Below the pieces are notes generated by a model. It was given only the letters and a program-made list of their open reading frames with translations, made no database searches and was not told where the DNA came from. This document shows, piece after piece, positions 30,499-42,366 of a stretch of DNA of 64,000 nt. Positions within the stretch are counted from its first letter, which is position 1, and every line of letters starts with the position of its first letter. A program made the position numbers and the translations under genes. The stretch comes from Knufia peltigerae (Eukaryota; Ascomycota; Eurotiomycetes; Chaetothyriales; Trichomeriaceae), in assembly GCA_030247855.1 (NCBI GenBank), contig JAPDRN010000051.1:62001-126000 (forward strand), written 5' to 3'.

Positions 30499-33400
30499 CT
30501 TCCCGGTGGTATAAAGTATGAATATTGTCTTGGAAAGGTATGGAGGGTGTTGGATAAAAGATTTACAATCCAGTCTGTGATTTTTATTTTCTTCAAAAAA
30601 ACAGGTTGGATGTTGATGGTTTGGTGAGATTGTTTTGACTTCGGTTTCTTCTCTTTCTCTTGATATTTGTGACAAGTGTTCAATCACTTGCACGAGTTCA
30701 AAAAGGTTGAAGATCAAACTTCTTCAGATCGACTGTGTTCGACTTAAACAGAGGTGTGTGATGACGAGTGGCTGTTGAGGTTTTTGTGGAAAGTCGGACG
30801 TGTTTAAAAGTCGAATCAATATCGCCGATATTCTGATTTTGTTGAATGTTTGAACTTCGAAGGTTCTGTGACCAGGAACAAGAGACTCGAGAGAAGAAGG
30901 AAATGCAGTCAGGAGACAAAAAAAGGTAAACTAAGACAAAAAAGGTCAGTTCAAATTCCTGTATCAAAATCAGAACGCCAGCCGCACTGGATGTTATTGA
31001 CCCTTCACTCTGAAAAAGACGATGGTGTATGTATGTGTTGTGTTGTCCGAGCGGCTGCAAAAATCCGTTCCCTTGAAGCAGTCTTGTCAATGGCAATGAT
31101 GTTGTTGCTATTCTCTTTCGTGCTTTGATCTGAGCGAGCTAGAGAAGAGCCGGCAGTGTGAGATTGGTAATGTCGATGTCGGTTTCTGAAGAGTGAGATC
31201 GATGGCAAAGAATTCCGTTCTTGCTGACCAAAGTTTCGATCGACAGGGGTTTGTGCAAGAAGATTTGCGTGTAGTTGCAGAAAAGAGAAGCTCATGAGTG
31301 TGCAGATGGTATGATGCTTGTGATGAAGAAGAATGAGGAAGGTCGAAGAGAGTATCTGGCCAATTTATATCCTGGAGGCGGAAGGTTGTGCGGATCCTTG
31401 CAATTGTTGAGGCTCATTCACTCATTCACTTTGTCATCACCTTCTTTGACCGCCAATAGCCATGTGCTTGCTGTGTTTGCCTGCGTGCAAGTGACAATGC
31501 TGATGGACACAATCGTCAGGTCACGTGAAAGGTTCACAAGGCGTTGACCCCTGAATAAAGCGAACAAGACTGAGTGAGAGGAATGATAGTTGTCATCCAC
31601 AGTGGCAGTGGTTCTCATTATCAGATCAAGTCTGACAATATCATTGTTGTCTTCAGGTAAGACATGTCCAAGGTGAGTTTCAAGGCAGTGATGGCTCTCC
31701 CTGTACTCAGTACCACAAGTCTCCTCGAGCTTTCCACGACTGAGTCTTTAGAGGGTCCAGTACAAATGTCATGTCATCTTCCAGTATGGGTTTGTTTCAT
31801 ATTATTTTTGGTGTTGATCCTCCTCTTATTCTCATCCAGTGAAGCCAGCGAGACAAAACACAGATATGGCAAAGTGAACATACCAGAGACACAAGAGACA
31901 CCAACTGCCATCAAGGCAGGGCTGAGCAGACTCTTGATAATATATATTTTGCATCTGCTGATGAATGGTTAATCGAGATGTTTTTGAGGCGGACACTGCC
32001 TGCAGATCTCACTTACTTTGAAAAGAGCCGGAAGGTCTCCTAACACGGGGATGATTCTTTACAAGAAAGAATCATCCCCGTGTCCAAGAGGAGAGAGAGT
32101 CAAGTGTGTTGCTACAGAGAAAATGATCAACAAGTCCTAATCCAAGAGGTTCTGATGATGATTGTGATGATCTGTCGCTGTCCGCACTTGGGGAGAAAAG
32201 AAAAGAGAAAGTTCAGGAAGAGAAAAAAAGTCAAGACTTTATAGTTTTCACCAGGGCTAGAACGCAAGGACAAAGCATCAGCCGCTTCTATTCATGGATT
32301 AGATAGCAAGCCAAGGAGCATTCGCGGCTGATGAAGTGCGGCTGTTGGTGGTAGGACGAGGATTATGGTGCCTTTTCGTTCCGCATGTTGTGAAAGCCCT
32401 CAACGAGAAAGGGACAAGCGAGAAGAGATCATGCAGAGTGCTGGTTGATTCGAACCGCTATCCTAGGAGATTCCTGTTGATTCTCTTGACCTGAAAGCAT
32501 TCCAAGTGCTCTGTCTTCGCTACGGCGAGCTACTCTCTTTGACAACATCAGCACAAACACGCCCTGATCAAACATCATCGGGCCTCCTGGTCACATATCC
32601 GGTCTCTTCCTTCTCACAGTGTTGAAAAATCCACGTTGGACAACCGGACTGGTCAGCCTATTACAAAGGGAGGGCCGTTCTCAGGATCCTGTCATCTTCG
32701 ACGCCCTTTCCTTCACGAGTGGTCCTGAAAATAGGCAAGCCTCCACTTTCACCTGCTCAATATCCTAGTCCAAAATCTGTTGACAACTTTCCATGATAGC
32801 TAATGAACTTCCTAGTCTAATTGGTCGATAACCCTCCTCCGCATCCTCAGGAACAAGTGTAGCACTATCCCCAGCGATTCTCATTCAGTGTTCAGGGCCA
32901 AGAGCTGCTCCCAAGGCAGACCAGTGTTCAGGGAGATGGAGCCTGCTCATCTTCCTGACACTTCGACGATGACAAGCACAGTACAATCATTCCGGCCGCT
33001 ACAGAGGTATCGATTTGGGTCTGGGTCCGGTTGTGATACGACCCATCTTACAGAAGTCGAGAGCAATACCGCCACCAGGTATCGAAGCATCTGAGATCTG
33101 AGAGACACCAATGACAAGATCCCGGAAAAAGACAAATCAGTCTTGTCGTGGCGGAGGCAAGCGAGCGTCAACACTTCTCTATTTGGCTCAAAAGCATTAC
33201 ATTTGCGGCCGATTCGACTTTCAAGGATTACAGGTCTACGACGAATGTCACTAGTTGACGGTCAACAACGAGATGGAAGATGCCACAACGACAGGTGTCC
33301 CACTGACCGTTGGAAAATGAAATGATTTGGATTAAGAGACAATAAAAATAATAGGAGGAATGGCAGGGAAGGTCTACACAGCATGACACGTAACTGCAAC

Positions 33401-34215
33401 TAGAGACAGAAGACGCGGGTACCGAGAATATTATTACTTTTCGGGCTCTGTGACTCTAAAGCTGAATCCTCAAAGTTGCGTTCGAATGGCGGTGGTATAA
33501 GATGTATTAGATCAAAAATACCTTTATCTACACACTCGCCCAGTGAGCAACACCAAGCACCCGGGGCCAAGAGGCATCTGCGGCACTGAAGGCTGGGAAC
33601 AACCTAGTTTGACCTGCGAAGAGGAAAGAGTGCGTATCATCTTTTCGACTCAGTACGAGTATACAACGGGCGTGGATTACTATCAAAAAGTCATAACGAA
33701 CTTTCACACATCAGTAAACATCCAGATTCTGGAGGGGACATACAAAATGCTCAAAGAACAAGGCAAGAAGAGCATCGAATGTGACTAAAACCCCTAGCAC
33801 ATAGATGGTCAGAGAAAAGACGCCGTAGCATTCAAAAGAGTATGTCCTAGCTATCGGTTAATGTCCTTCGCATGAAAAGAAATTCACGTCGTCAAGATCA
33901 AATCGAACAAAAAACTGCAACGCCGACCTACTAGAGCACCTGGATGGGCGTGAAGCAGTACTGGTGCTCGCGATGCCCTGGTACTGGAAAGGACCTGGAG
34001 AAAGGCACTAAAGACTGTCAACAACAACAACCCCAGATCTTGACACACCAGTCGAGATTCCAGCTCTGACCATCCCGAACTCCTCCCAAAACGACTAGCA
34101 TGCCCGGCCTTGATGCAGTAACGAGTGCTGACTTTGATGATATAGGCTCTAGTCCCACCATGATTCGCGACATGGTGGCTGGGAGTTGCGGATCAATGTC
34201 TTCGTTCGGAAAAGG
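30499..34215. other. 3.7 kb gene-free region
   Basis: The largest gap in the window. Its left part is upstream of the coiled-coil gene and is rich in A/T and poly-T/poly-A tracts. Its right part lies beyond the 3' end of the splicing factor. Short frames such as 31664-31972, 32888-33094 and 33543-33788 have no supportable homology. It contains the strong hairpin at 32036-32094. Confidence 0.5.
32036..32094. repeat. Near-perfect RNA-type hairpin
   Basis: The 18-bp perfect arms 32043-32060 and 32066-32083 flank a 5-nt loop ACAAG. Below a small asymmetric internal loop, TCTCCT (32036-32041) pairs with AGGAGA (32089-32094), so the stem has about 24 pairs. It lies far from any coding sequence. 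Possible roles are a small-RNA precursor, a terminator or a replication obstacle. Confidence 0.85.
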
Positions 34216-36061
34216 TCACAATGCCTTGGTCCTAGAGAACAAGCTGCTGTAGACGGCGTCAACGACTGGCTGTGCGCTGATTTGCCTACCACCGAAGTAG
34301 CGGCCGTTGAGGCCTTTGATTGCGTTCTCACCACCCGATACACGTTCGAACTTCAGATAGATGTCGCCCTGAGTATTCGGGTCAAGCGAAATGTGCACGA
34401 CGTGACCATATTTCTCCTCGCACTCGGCTCGCACGTCGTCCTCGAGCTCTTTGATCCAGCTGTCGCCTTCTTCGCTGTACATAACTGTCAGTAAAAATCG
34501 CAACGAGCGGTGAAGAACTTACTCAGCTGGGTCGAACATGTTACGCAGCAAGACACAACGACTCGCTTGGCTCACGTTGACAGGAAGAGGCTTGCTCTCC
34601 TTCTTCGGAACAACCGTTTTCTTCTGGGATTCGACGTTTGAATCGTCTGTCCTGGCGAGTTTACGCATCAATGCATCTCTGCTATAGTTGTTGAAGTTCA
34701 CACCGGCAACATCTGTATCGTCTAACGCACTTGCGCCACCAGTACCTTTGTCATTGTCACGGCCGCCTGCGCGGTCGAAGGTCCCGCCAGAGCCACCAGC
34801 ATGGGCACCTCGTCCGCCAGATCCAGAAAATGCAGAGCCTTGATAACCAGAGTGGTTTTGACCCTGGAAGCGCTGAAGCAGATTGGCCGTCGATTCGGGT
34901 GTGAACTTGTCGTTGCCTAGACCCACGCGGATGGGACGACCTGCAAGATCAAAGCCGTTCATCTTCTCAAGAGCCTCACGAGCTTGATTGGGATCACGAA
35001 ATCTGCAGACGTCAGCACCTGTAGATAGCAATGAGCGAAGAACTTACTGTACAAAGCCATAACCGCGACTACGACCTGTCTCATCTTTTTGAAGTTGTAC
35101 GAATTCTAGCTCACCGAAAGGTTCGAAGACGTTCTGTAAATCCTGTTCAGTTATGCTGAAGTGAATATTTCCAACATAAAGGCGGTGAAACGGAACGGAA
35201 TTATGGTTGCCACTGCTCGCCTCCGGGTTGCGAGCTTGTCGATTCTTCTCTGCTTCAGTGAGTTGAGCGATAATGGGGATTCCGAGTAGCTTTTGTCCAG
35301 TCATCTGAATGGCGAGGGGTACCGAATCTTCATCTTTGAACTCAACATAGCCAACACTGTACACTTGTTAGTACAAAAGAAGCGACCTGAAATGTGCATC
35401 AAGCTTACCCCTTGGAACGTCCGCTGACACGATCCTTTACAATCTGTGCCTCTTTGACCGGGCCGACCTTCTCGAAGAATTGGATCAACTCTTTTGTTCG
35501 GAGTCGCGCGGCAAGTTGTTGTACGAAAACCGTTCTCCTGTCACGCTCATCCTCAGTAAGCTGTGGCTCTGGCGTCTTGCGCTTCAGGGCGTTTTTGGGA
35601 CTTTCGGAGCGACGGCGGTCTCTGTGACCCTTTTCACGATCCCGGCGCTCATCGTCGTCACGTCTTGATCGGCCTTCTGCTCGGTAATAGCGATCATATC
35701 CAGGAGACCTCGATCGTCGGCGATGGTAACCTTCGTCACGTCCGGAGCGTCTTCTGTCATCTTCGCGACTCCGACTTCTCCTCCTGCTCCTATGACTGCC
35801 ATTAGCAGAGCCGTGTTCGCTTCTGGGGCTTCTTATGTCATCGTCTCTGTCTCGATCCCGATCCCTTCGATGTTCTCGACTTCGATCCCGTCTTTTGCGA
35901 TCACGGTCCCTATCACGGTCTCGCGAGCCATCACGATACTTGTCCTTGTCGCGACGCTCGTTGCGTTCGGTCTGGTGTAGGTCTTCATTATCGCGAGGAG
36001 AGTCTTTGACGTCGCTAGTGGCAGTGGAGTCGAGAAGAGCTTCGACATCGATTCCTGACAT
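34216..36061 (-). CDS. rsd1: Splicing factor RBM39/CAPER family (S. pombe Rsd1-like)
   Basis: Four exons (36061-35409, 35356-35048, 35002-34523, 34474-34216) give 566 residues. The family couples 3' splice-site recognition by U2AF/SF3b to U2 snRNP and transcription. Residues about 40-160 form an Arg-rich RS/RD domain with many RD, RS and SR dipeptides. RRM1 starts at about 177 (TVFVQQL) and has the RNP1 strand SKGVGYVEF across the first intron. RRM2 begins RLYVGNIHF and has SRGYGFVQF. A Gly-rich linker follows. The C-terminal RRM has the form of a U2AF-homology motif: RCVLLRNMFDPADEEGDSW, with the loop GRYFGGR in the place of the RXF ligand-binding motif. Introns are 45-52 nt. Confidence 0.92.
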
Positions 36062-36654
36062 TTTGAATAATAGTCGGCGGCTTGCTCAAACTTGATATAT
36101 TTGCTGAAGGAGAGAGTCACTTGAGCTGTCAGAGTCGAGCAATGAAGCAAAGGGTGCGCAGGCAAACCCTTGCAAGAAAAGTTGTTAGACGGTGCTGCTC
36201 CGTATAGGAGCTTTCCTTCGGCCTGCGAGGCGGTGGTTCTATCGTATACGGTCAAAAGACTGTTATTAACGATTAGAGTAGTTGGTCGATCCGACCGAGA
36301 ACAAAGGGGTTTGAGAGTCGATCTGATTCACTTTCTGGTGGGGAGTAGAAGATGGAAGTTGAAGCGGAAAGAACAACGCAGTTTGGATTTGGCGCCTATT
36401 TGGGCTTGGCATGATTACATAAGGCGACATTGTCTACCTTACCGACGTACCGACCAGTATCATCTTGGGCCTGGTATTTCTGTGCTCCAAACTCTCATCA
36501 AGCAGATCCAAAGCGATCCAAGCACTACTTGCTGCCTTCCATCAATCCTAAGCCAAACCCTGATACAGATTTCATATCCAAGTCCCTTGACATGCCCTGC
36601 TGTTGTCACATCCATCATCACCAGCTAGGCTAGTCTCTGACTGAGCATCATCCT
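36062..36654. other. Intergenic gap
   Basis: About 590 bp that contains the promoter of the splicing factor (-) and the 3' end of the PHD-finger gene (-). Short plus-strand frames here are not supported. Confidence 0.45.
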
Positions 36655-38206
36655 TCAATTGTTGACAGCAACCCAGCCAGAGGCCCGCGAGACATATTGG
36701 CCGTTCTCAGCACCATCTTGAGCAAGCTCTTCATCACCAGATGACTGTTCGTTGCCACTGATGCTCGCTTCATAGCCCTCGGAACAGCCAACACTTGAGC
36801 TTCGATGTATTGGTCCGTCTTCAAAACTTGATTCTAGCCGCTCAGCTGCGAGTTCCGTGCAACGCGGACAAAGATAGTCCTCACAATCTTGTGGTATCTC
36901 CGTAAGACCTGCACAACGAAGATGAAGCCAAACATAGAGACACGATGCGGAGCTGCAGCGAATCATCTTCTCATGAAAGAGCGTCTTATCGCAGTAACAG
37001 GTAGCTCTGATCTCCTCCAGAACACGCTTGGTCATGCCAGACTTGGGTTCGTCTTCGCATTCGGATTCGGAAATATGCTCAACCTCCAGGTCTTTGACAT
37101 GGTCCATGCGGTTTTTCCACTCCAGCCCTTGCTTCTTGTAGCTCTCCCTGTAACCTTCAAAGAGTACTGGAGATAGAATGCGAAGACCTAGTTCGTCATT
37201 ATTCAGGTCTATATGTTGACAGTTATGGCCGGAATTTATTTTTCCGAGTTCCTCATGGATTTTGATAACGTCGTACTGTTTTTGACGTCGGAGCCGGAGG
37301 CCTTGTTTACAGTTCGATCCTTTACCTGGTTCAAGTGTTGGTCCTTCGGGCAGGTAGATGCAGAAAACCTCTTTTTGCTTTAGGAGAGGATGAAGCTTTT
37401 CAGCAGCTTCCATGATCTGATCCTTTTCACAGGCTCCATCGATGTTGTAGGGGAAGACCTTCCGCTCGTTCTCACCTGCAGGCTCACTTGGCGAAGCAAG
37501 CTGGACGCAGTCGAGGCAGAGATAAACGCTATTAGTCTGGGTTTCTTGGAGGTCATTCTCAACGTTGTCGGCCATGCTCAGAGAAGTACTTTCATGTGGA
37601 ATGATATACGTCAATCCCCCACAAGCAGTGCTGCAACGGTGACAGATTCTGTCCAAATCATTCTGCATCTGCAGGATCTCAACATTTCCTTCATCAATGT
37701 GGAGTTAGTGTCTGCAACCAAATCAGCTGGGCTGGGATCTTACTAGGCGCAGCCAACTCTTGCAGCTTGAAGCCAGGGCGCGTGATGTCTTTCGTGATTG
37801 CTCCCGCCGTTTGGAAATCTCGTCCAGCACGACCCCGAAGCTCGAATTTTCTGGACGATGAAGACAGTCCCTTGCAGTATGTCTGACCATCCTCCTCTTT
37901 CCGCTCAGGCAAAGCCGAACGCGACTCTGCTTCACCATCTTCTGGTAAGTATGAGCTGGAGAGCGGCATGTTCTTCAGTTTCTGGTACAAGCTCGGATGT
38001 GACCACCTGACGAAATCTTTAATGTCATGCTCGTGGATACGGTGAGTCGCGAAAAGACGTCCTGAAAAGCTTCCTGCTCCTGACTCGCCGCATAGATAGA
38101 CCGAGTCGGCGTGACGGCCTCTTCTGTAAACACCACTCTGAGATAATCGCGGCATACCCACCAAGTTTCTATGCCTCTTTTCGATCGTTTCGGAGGGGAA
38201 GGGCAT
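36655..38206 (-). CDS. PHD-finger protein of unknown role
   Basis: Two exons, 38206-37744 and 37688-36655, join in phase (acceptor AAG at 37689-37691 region, CTAAC upstream) to 498 residues. A PHD finger lies at about residues 385-431: ATCYCDK, then MIRCSSASC, then VWLHLRCAGL and YLCPRC, i.e. the Cys4-His-Cys3 zinc pattern that usually reads methylated or unmodified histone H3 tails. Near residue 170, CHRCSTACGG followed about 35 residues later by CLDC may form a second zinc site. The N-terminal third is basic. The C-terminus is acidic and Ser rich. A nuclear chromatin role is likely; the complex cannot be named. Confidence 0.82.
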
Positions 38207-39281
38207 TATTGATCTTTGTGGTGTGTGTTCTCGTACTGCCGCGGTGAAGTGGCATCTTGGTCTACTGGGACCTACTCGAGGTAAGGTGAGGCAGACGCAA
38301 TAAGCTCACCACTTTCCAATTTGAGCGTGAAGCTGCAGTGAATGAAATTTGTCCTCTAAGGCCTCGACGGATTGACCAACCTGTGAATTTTGGTTTGTCC
38401 CACCAACCTAGAAACTTGGTGATGCTGTGGACTGCTGACCAGTTCCCGTCCGTTCCCTCGGCAGAGTAAGCCAGCATTCTGTAGCGTCTGCGATCTATCT
38501 GCTCGAAGTAAAGGTCATGTCCAAGTGAAGAAATCAGGGATATCAGTGCTTTGGGTCAGTTGATGTCTCCGAGAGCCAGACAACAGTGCATAGCCTTCTT
38601 TTGCTGAGTAGAGTCATGTTGAATGATGAGTGATACTGCTTGCGGCTACGGCGAGAGGACTAGTGTGGACACTTGGTTTGATAGAAGCAAAGCTGTTCAG
38701 CTTTGTTACTGTTGCAGTTGTTGCGACAATCCATAGTACATCACTATTTCTGAGCGACAGTATATGAAGTGTTTTGTTATGGTATTAACAAGGACAGTTA
38801 CTCTAATCCCTTTCTCTCTGATCACTGGCAGGTCGGATAAGGCTGGAGCCTCTAAATGCTCATTGGACAAGTCACGCACAGACACAGACACAGACGCTAT
38901 ACCCAGATAGGCATGGCTGGTGAAAACTCTTGGCCACACGCACTCCAAACTTCTGCTTGAAACGCAGTCTCACAAGATCTCAAATTCTGATTTCGCAACG
39001 ACAACGACAATTTACATCGTCCAAACCACCACATCTTTCAGAGGTATGTGGACCTTCATGCGCTCTTCAGCTGGCCTTGGATGAGCAATCCGATTGTCCG
39101 TCTGGATTGTAACATTTCCGGATGGCGCACTCAGGATACGCTCATCTTTTGCGACACGAGCTGAAGAACCCTTGAATGGGCACTCTTCCTGCTCGAGGCT
39201 TCTGAAGACTAACATATTTCTCGACAGACACCTCAAGTCCTTGTTCTTCCTGATTTGAGAATCTCACTACATACCGCCAAA
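38207..39281. promoter_or_regulatory. Divergent promoter region, PHD gene and S22
   Basis: About 1.07 kb between the start codons of the PHD gene (-) and the S22 gene (+). No coding frame or specific factor site is supported. Confidence 0.45.
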
Positions 39282-39910
39282 ATGGTCAAGACCTCCGTTC
39301 TCAACGACGCTCTCAAGAGCATCAACAACGCCGAAAAGGCTGGCAAGCGTCAAGTCCTGATCCGACCTAGCTCCAAGGTCATCATCAAGTTCTTGTCTGT
39401 CATGCAGAAGCATGGTACGTTTGCCCCCGCTGTTGCGATTGTACAAGGAAGAGGAGGACTGCGCATGGTATTCGGGTTGATAACTAGGCGGCGGTTTCAG
39501 TTTGCTCAACAGCCTTTGCCCTTTAAGTACCCGAGAAATCAAGATCTCGGCGGTCGATCTTACACATTTGCTTTCTTTCTTCGTGTTGGTTATATGTTTA
39601 TTCGATCGCAACATACTCTACCTCAACTTCTGCTGACGGCTTTTGCACAGGTTACATCGGCGAATTCGAGGAGGTCGATGACCACCGCAACGGCAAGATT
39701 GTCATCCAGCTCAACGGCCGTCTGAACAAAACCGGCGTCATCTCGCCCCGCTACAACGTTCAGCTCCGAGACCTCGAGAAGTGGGTTGTCAAGTTGTTGC
39801 CATCTCGTCAATTCGGATACATCGTCCTGACCACCAGTGCTGGTATCATGGACCACGAGGAGGCCAGAAGAAAGCACGTCGCTGGAAAGGTTATTGGCTT
39901 CTTCTACTAG
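39282..39910 (+). CDS. rps22: 40S ribosomal protein S22 (uS8)
   Basis: Two exons, 39282-39414 and 39651-39910, give 130 residues, the exact length of yeast S22. uS8 binds helix 21 of 18S rRNA in the small subunit. The start MVKTSVLNDALKSINNAEK and the blocks VLIRPSSKVIIKFLSVMQKH, GYIGEFEEVDDHRNGKIV and FGYIVLTTSAGIMDHEEA are diagnostic. The intron splits the Gly codon after KH and is long for this genome (236 nt). Ends in VIGFFY, as in other eukaryotes. Confidence 0.97.
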
Positions 39911-40291
39911 ACATTGCGTATTCTGATGTTTTCTGACGATGACATGAGCGTGGGAATGATCTCGAAAAGTTCTCTCGAATTTTCCAGCTTGTCATAGACA
40001 CTGGACAAGAAATCACATAGACCTTGAGGCAGTGACTGTCAATTCAATAAAAGCAATCATCTGCCAGAAAACAGCAATGTAGAGACTTGTATGCTTGTAT
40101 TATTTGTGCAGACTTCTCTCAGTCCATGCGTTTCCTCGCGTGCTGCTCCGTTCGACTTTGGCGCACCACAAATGTCCCCACCGCACTTTTCACGCCGTGC
40201 CAAGCCGGCCCGCCCACAATACCTATCTCTTCAACTTTGAACATCAAGTCTTTCAGTATCCCTAGTTATCCGTCAAGACAACATCGCAAAA
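39911..40291. promoter_or_regulatory. Gap between two ribosomal protein genes
   Basis: About 380 bp holding the S22 3' end and the S25 promoter, on the same strand. No further feature is supported. Confidence 0.45.
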
Positions 40292-40750
40292 ATGGTATGT
40301 TTATTTCCAAGCCCGGTGCTGATGTCGCGGAGAACTCGTAACTGACGATACCAGGCGCCCGCAGCATCATCCGGCGGCAAGAAGCAAAAGAAGAAGTGGT
40401 CAAAGGGAAAGGGTATGTTCTGAACCTGCGCATCCACGTTCACCATCTCAACCAGCTACATTCGAACATTTCGCATTCTTCTGATCAAAAAGCTAATATT
40501 CTGCTCGTCTACAGTCAAGGACAAGGCGAACCACGCCGTTGTATTGGACAAGGCCACCTCCGACAAGCTCAACAAGGACGTCCAATCGTACCGACTCATC
40601 ACCGTCGCTGTTCTCGTTGACAGACTGAAGATCAATGGCTCGCTAGCACGAAAGGCGCTCGCTGATCTCGAGGACCGTGGTGTTATTCGCAAGGTTGTGG
40701 CACATCACAGTGGTGGCATCTACACGAGAGCGGCTGCCGGCAGCGACTAA
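40292..40750 (+). CDS. rps25: 40S ribosomal protein S25 (eS25)
   Basis: Three exons: 40292-40294 (only the ATG), 40355-40412 and 40515-40750, giving 98 residues. eS25 sits in the small-subunit head near the E and P sites. The lysine-rich start APAASSGGKKQKKKWSKGK leads into VKDKANHAVVLDKATSDKL, then the winged-helix core YRLITVAVLVDRLKINGSLA and GVIRKVVAHHSGGIYTRA. As in L17, the first intron (60 nt) directly follows the start codon. The second intron is 102 nt. It lies in tandem with S22, 382 bp downstream. Confidence 0.96.
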
Positions 40751-41127
40751 ATCACAATTGGTTTACGAAGCAAGGCGACTAGGAAAAATCAATTCAGTCT
40801 TTGCAAGGCACCAATGCCGAATAGACAATGAGGCTCGATGGCGCTTGTATGATGGTCACGAATATGCATCTGGGACGGGTCCAAGTGTGGTCGAGGATGG
40901 CCACGGATGAGAACTGAGACAGGCATAATGCAAATTTCCTGCACATACGGAGGACTGGGGAGCAATTTTCAGACCCATGGTCACGATTATCCCGAAGGAT
41001 ACGCGATCCCATTCTCGATCATTGTCTGCAGTAACCTTCGTTCCAGGAGGAATTGATATCCATGTTGTCTATCATGATTTGTTTCGACTCTAACGATCAA
41101 CGCCATTTGGTCTTGTCCTGAGCTCAA
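40751..41127. other. Convergent 3' gap
   Basis: About 380 bp between the 3' ends of S25 (+) and the haem-binding protein (-). Nothing else is seen. Confidence 0.45.
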
Positions 41128-41892
41128 TTACTGTACCGGCTTTCCTTGCGCCTTATCTATTTGCTTTCCCTTCTTCCTCTTGGGTCGTCCTTTTTCAGCC
41201 GGCTCGCACAACTTTGGGGCATCACCTGTGTACTCTGGCACGCCTACCAGCTTTCCCACTTCAAAATATTTCTTGTGATTCCTGTAGAAAGCCTCCCACT
41301 TAGCCACTTCCTCCAGGACACGTTTCTTTGCGTTCCTCCTCTCTTTCTCAGCCCTTGTTTTCCTCGCTCCGCTCGAGATGTCCTCATCGGTATCTTCTTT
41401 GGGGATGTAGATTTCTTCTGCCCCTCTCAGATCACCCGTTCGATCTTCGAGGAAACATCCGGTGACAAACGCCCTGGTGGCGTCTCTCCCAGCAAATACT
41501 TCATAGCTTCCACCAGGGCCATATGTCCGTCTTCCCTCGGTAACATCGAAGATCGTGCGATTGATGGCGAGATATATCGGCTTTCTGGGGTCTGTGCCGT
41601 TGTATAGCGCCAGCTCGTCAGGACTTAGATACAGTGGCCCTTTCCACCATCGCGCGAGTTGTGCAGGGTTCGCGAACCAGGGATGGTAGTTCCAAGTGAA
41701 GGAAGAGCCAGAAGTTAGGTAGTATGACAATGCACAGGAGACGCCAATAAGAGTTATTATAACCCGAAGGACATCGAGAACGGAGATTACTCGAGACGTT
41801 TGGTCTTCGATCTCATCTTGCGCGGGAGATTTCGTTCGCACTGTTGAGCTTTGGGTCTTTGGTGGGCGTCTACGCAAGGAAGAGTCTGCCAT
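41128..41892 (-). CDS. Membrane-anchored cytochrome b5-like haem/steroid-binding protein (MAPR family)
   Basis: A single-exon gene of 254 residues. One membrane segment lies at about 35-61 (VISVLDVLRVIITLIGVSCA), after a short basic N-terminus. The cytochrome b5-like domain of the membrane-associated progesterone receptor family covers about 88-165: LSPDELALYNGTDP, PIYLAINRTIFDVTEG and TYGPGGSYEVFAGRDATRAF. The tyrosines around YGPGGSY are where MAPR proteins bind haem. The C-terminal third is a charged helix (RAEKERRNAKKRVLEEVAKW) and a basic tail with RPKRKKGK. Known relatives (Dap1, PGRMC1) support cytochrome P450 in sterol synthesis in the ER; this longer type is related, but its role is not settled. 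Confidence 0.88.
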   Translation of the reverse strand: MADSSLRRRPPKTQSSTVRTKSPAQDEIEDQTSRVISVLDVLRVIITLIGVSCALSYYLTSGSSFTWNYHPWFANPAQLARWWKGPLYLSPDELALYNGTDPRKPIYLAINRTIFDVTEGRRTYGPGGSYEVFAGRDATRAFVTGCFLEDRTGDLRGAEEIYIPKEDTDEDISSGARKTRAEKERRNAKKRVLEEVAKWEAFYRNHKKYFEVGKLVGVPEYTGDAPKLCEPAEKGRPKRKKGKQIDKAQGKPVQ

Positions 41893-42366
41893 TTCCGTGA
41901 GTCTTCAATTCTAGTAGCAGAGGATGCACTTCCAAGAATTTGGTCATCGAGTTGGACAATGTTTGGTGCTGACAACAATTCGTCTGGTGAGAAGTGGGCC
42001 CTGAGTTGCGTAGCTGCAATCGCAGGCTGGGAAGGTCGAATAGGCCGCGGCCTAATGAACCAGCCACATGGATTCCACGAAAATCAAAGCACAACCACCC
42101 ATCCCCCAGCGCTCGTCCCTCTTTTGTCCTCCTCATTTCCTATCGATTGCGCATTGACTCTGTACGGAGCACGGGTGTATCGATTTCATCTTAGGAAGTC
42201 GTATTGCGCTCACCATAGAAAGTCATCGACAAACAAGCCTCGGCTTGACGAAGTAAACAAACGACCAGCGGTCATACCCACAATCAACATTCCACGACTT
42301 CAGAACTTCGAGCAGTCTGCCTCCATGACTATATAAGTCGGCACCTTGTGCGATAGTAAACGCGAT
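41893..42366. promoter_or_regulatory. Divergent promoter, MAPR and Pex22-like genes
   Basis: 474 bp between two divergent start codons. No coding frame is supported. One near copy of the recurrent motif (TACGGAGCA) lies at about 42163. Confidence 0.45.

Noticed and set aside
31664..31972. 102-codon frame with a hydrophobic stretch
   Set aside because: The hydrophobic run comes from a T-rich tract; the start context is poor and no family matches.
32445..32470. Minus-strand GGTTCGAATCA resembling a tRNA T-loop
   Set aside because: The flanking bases do not form the T-stem and no other tRNA arms are found.
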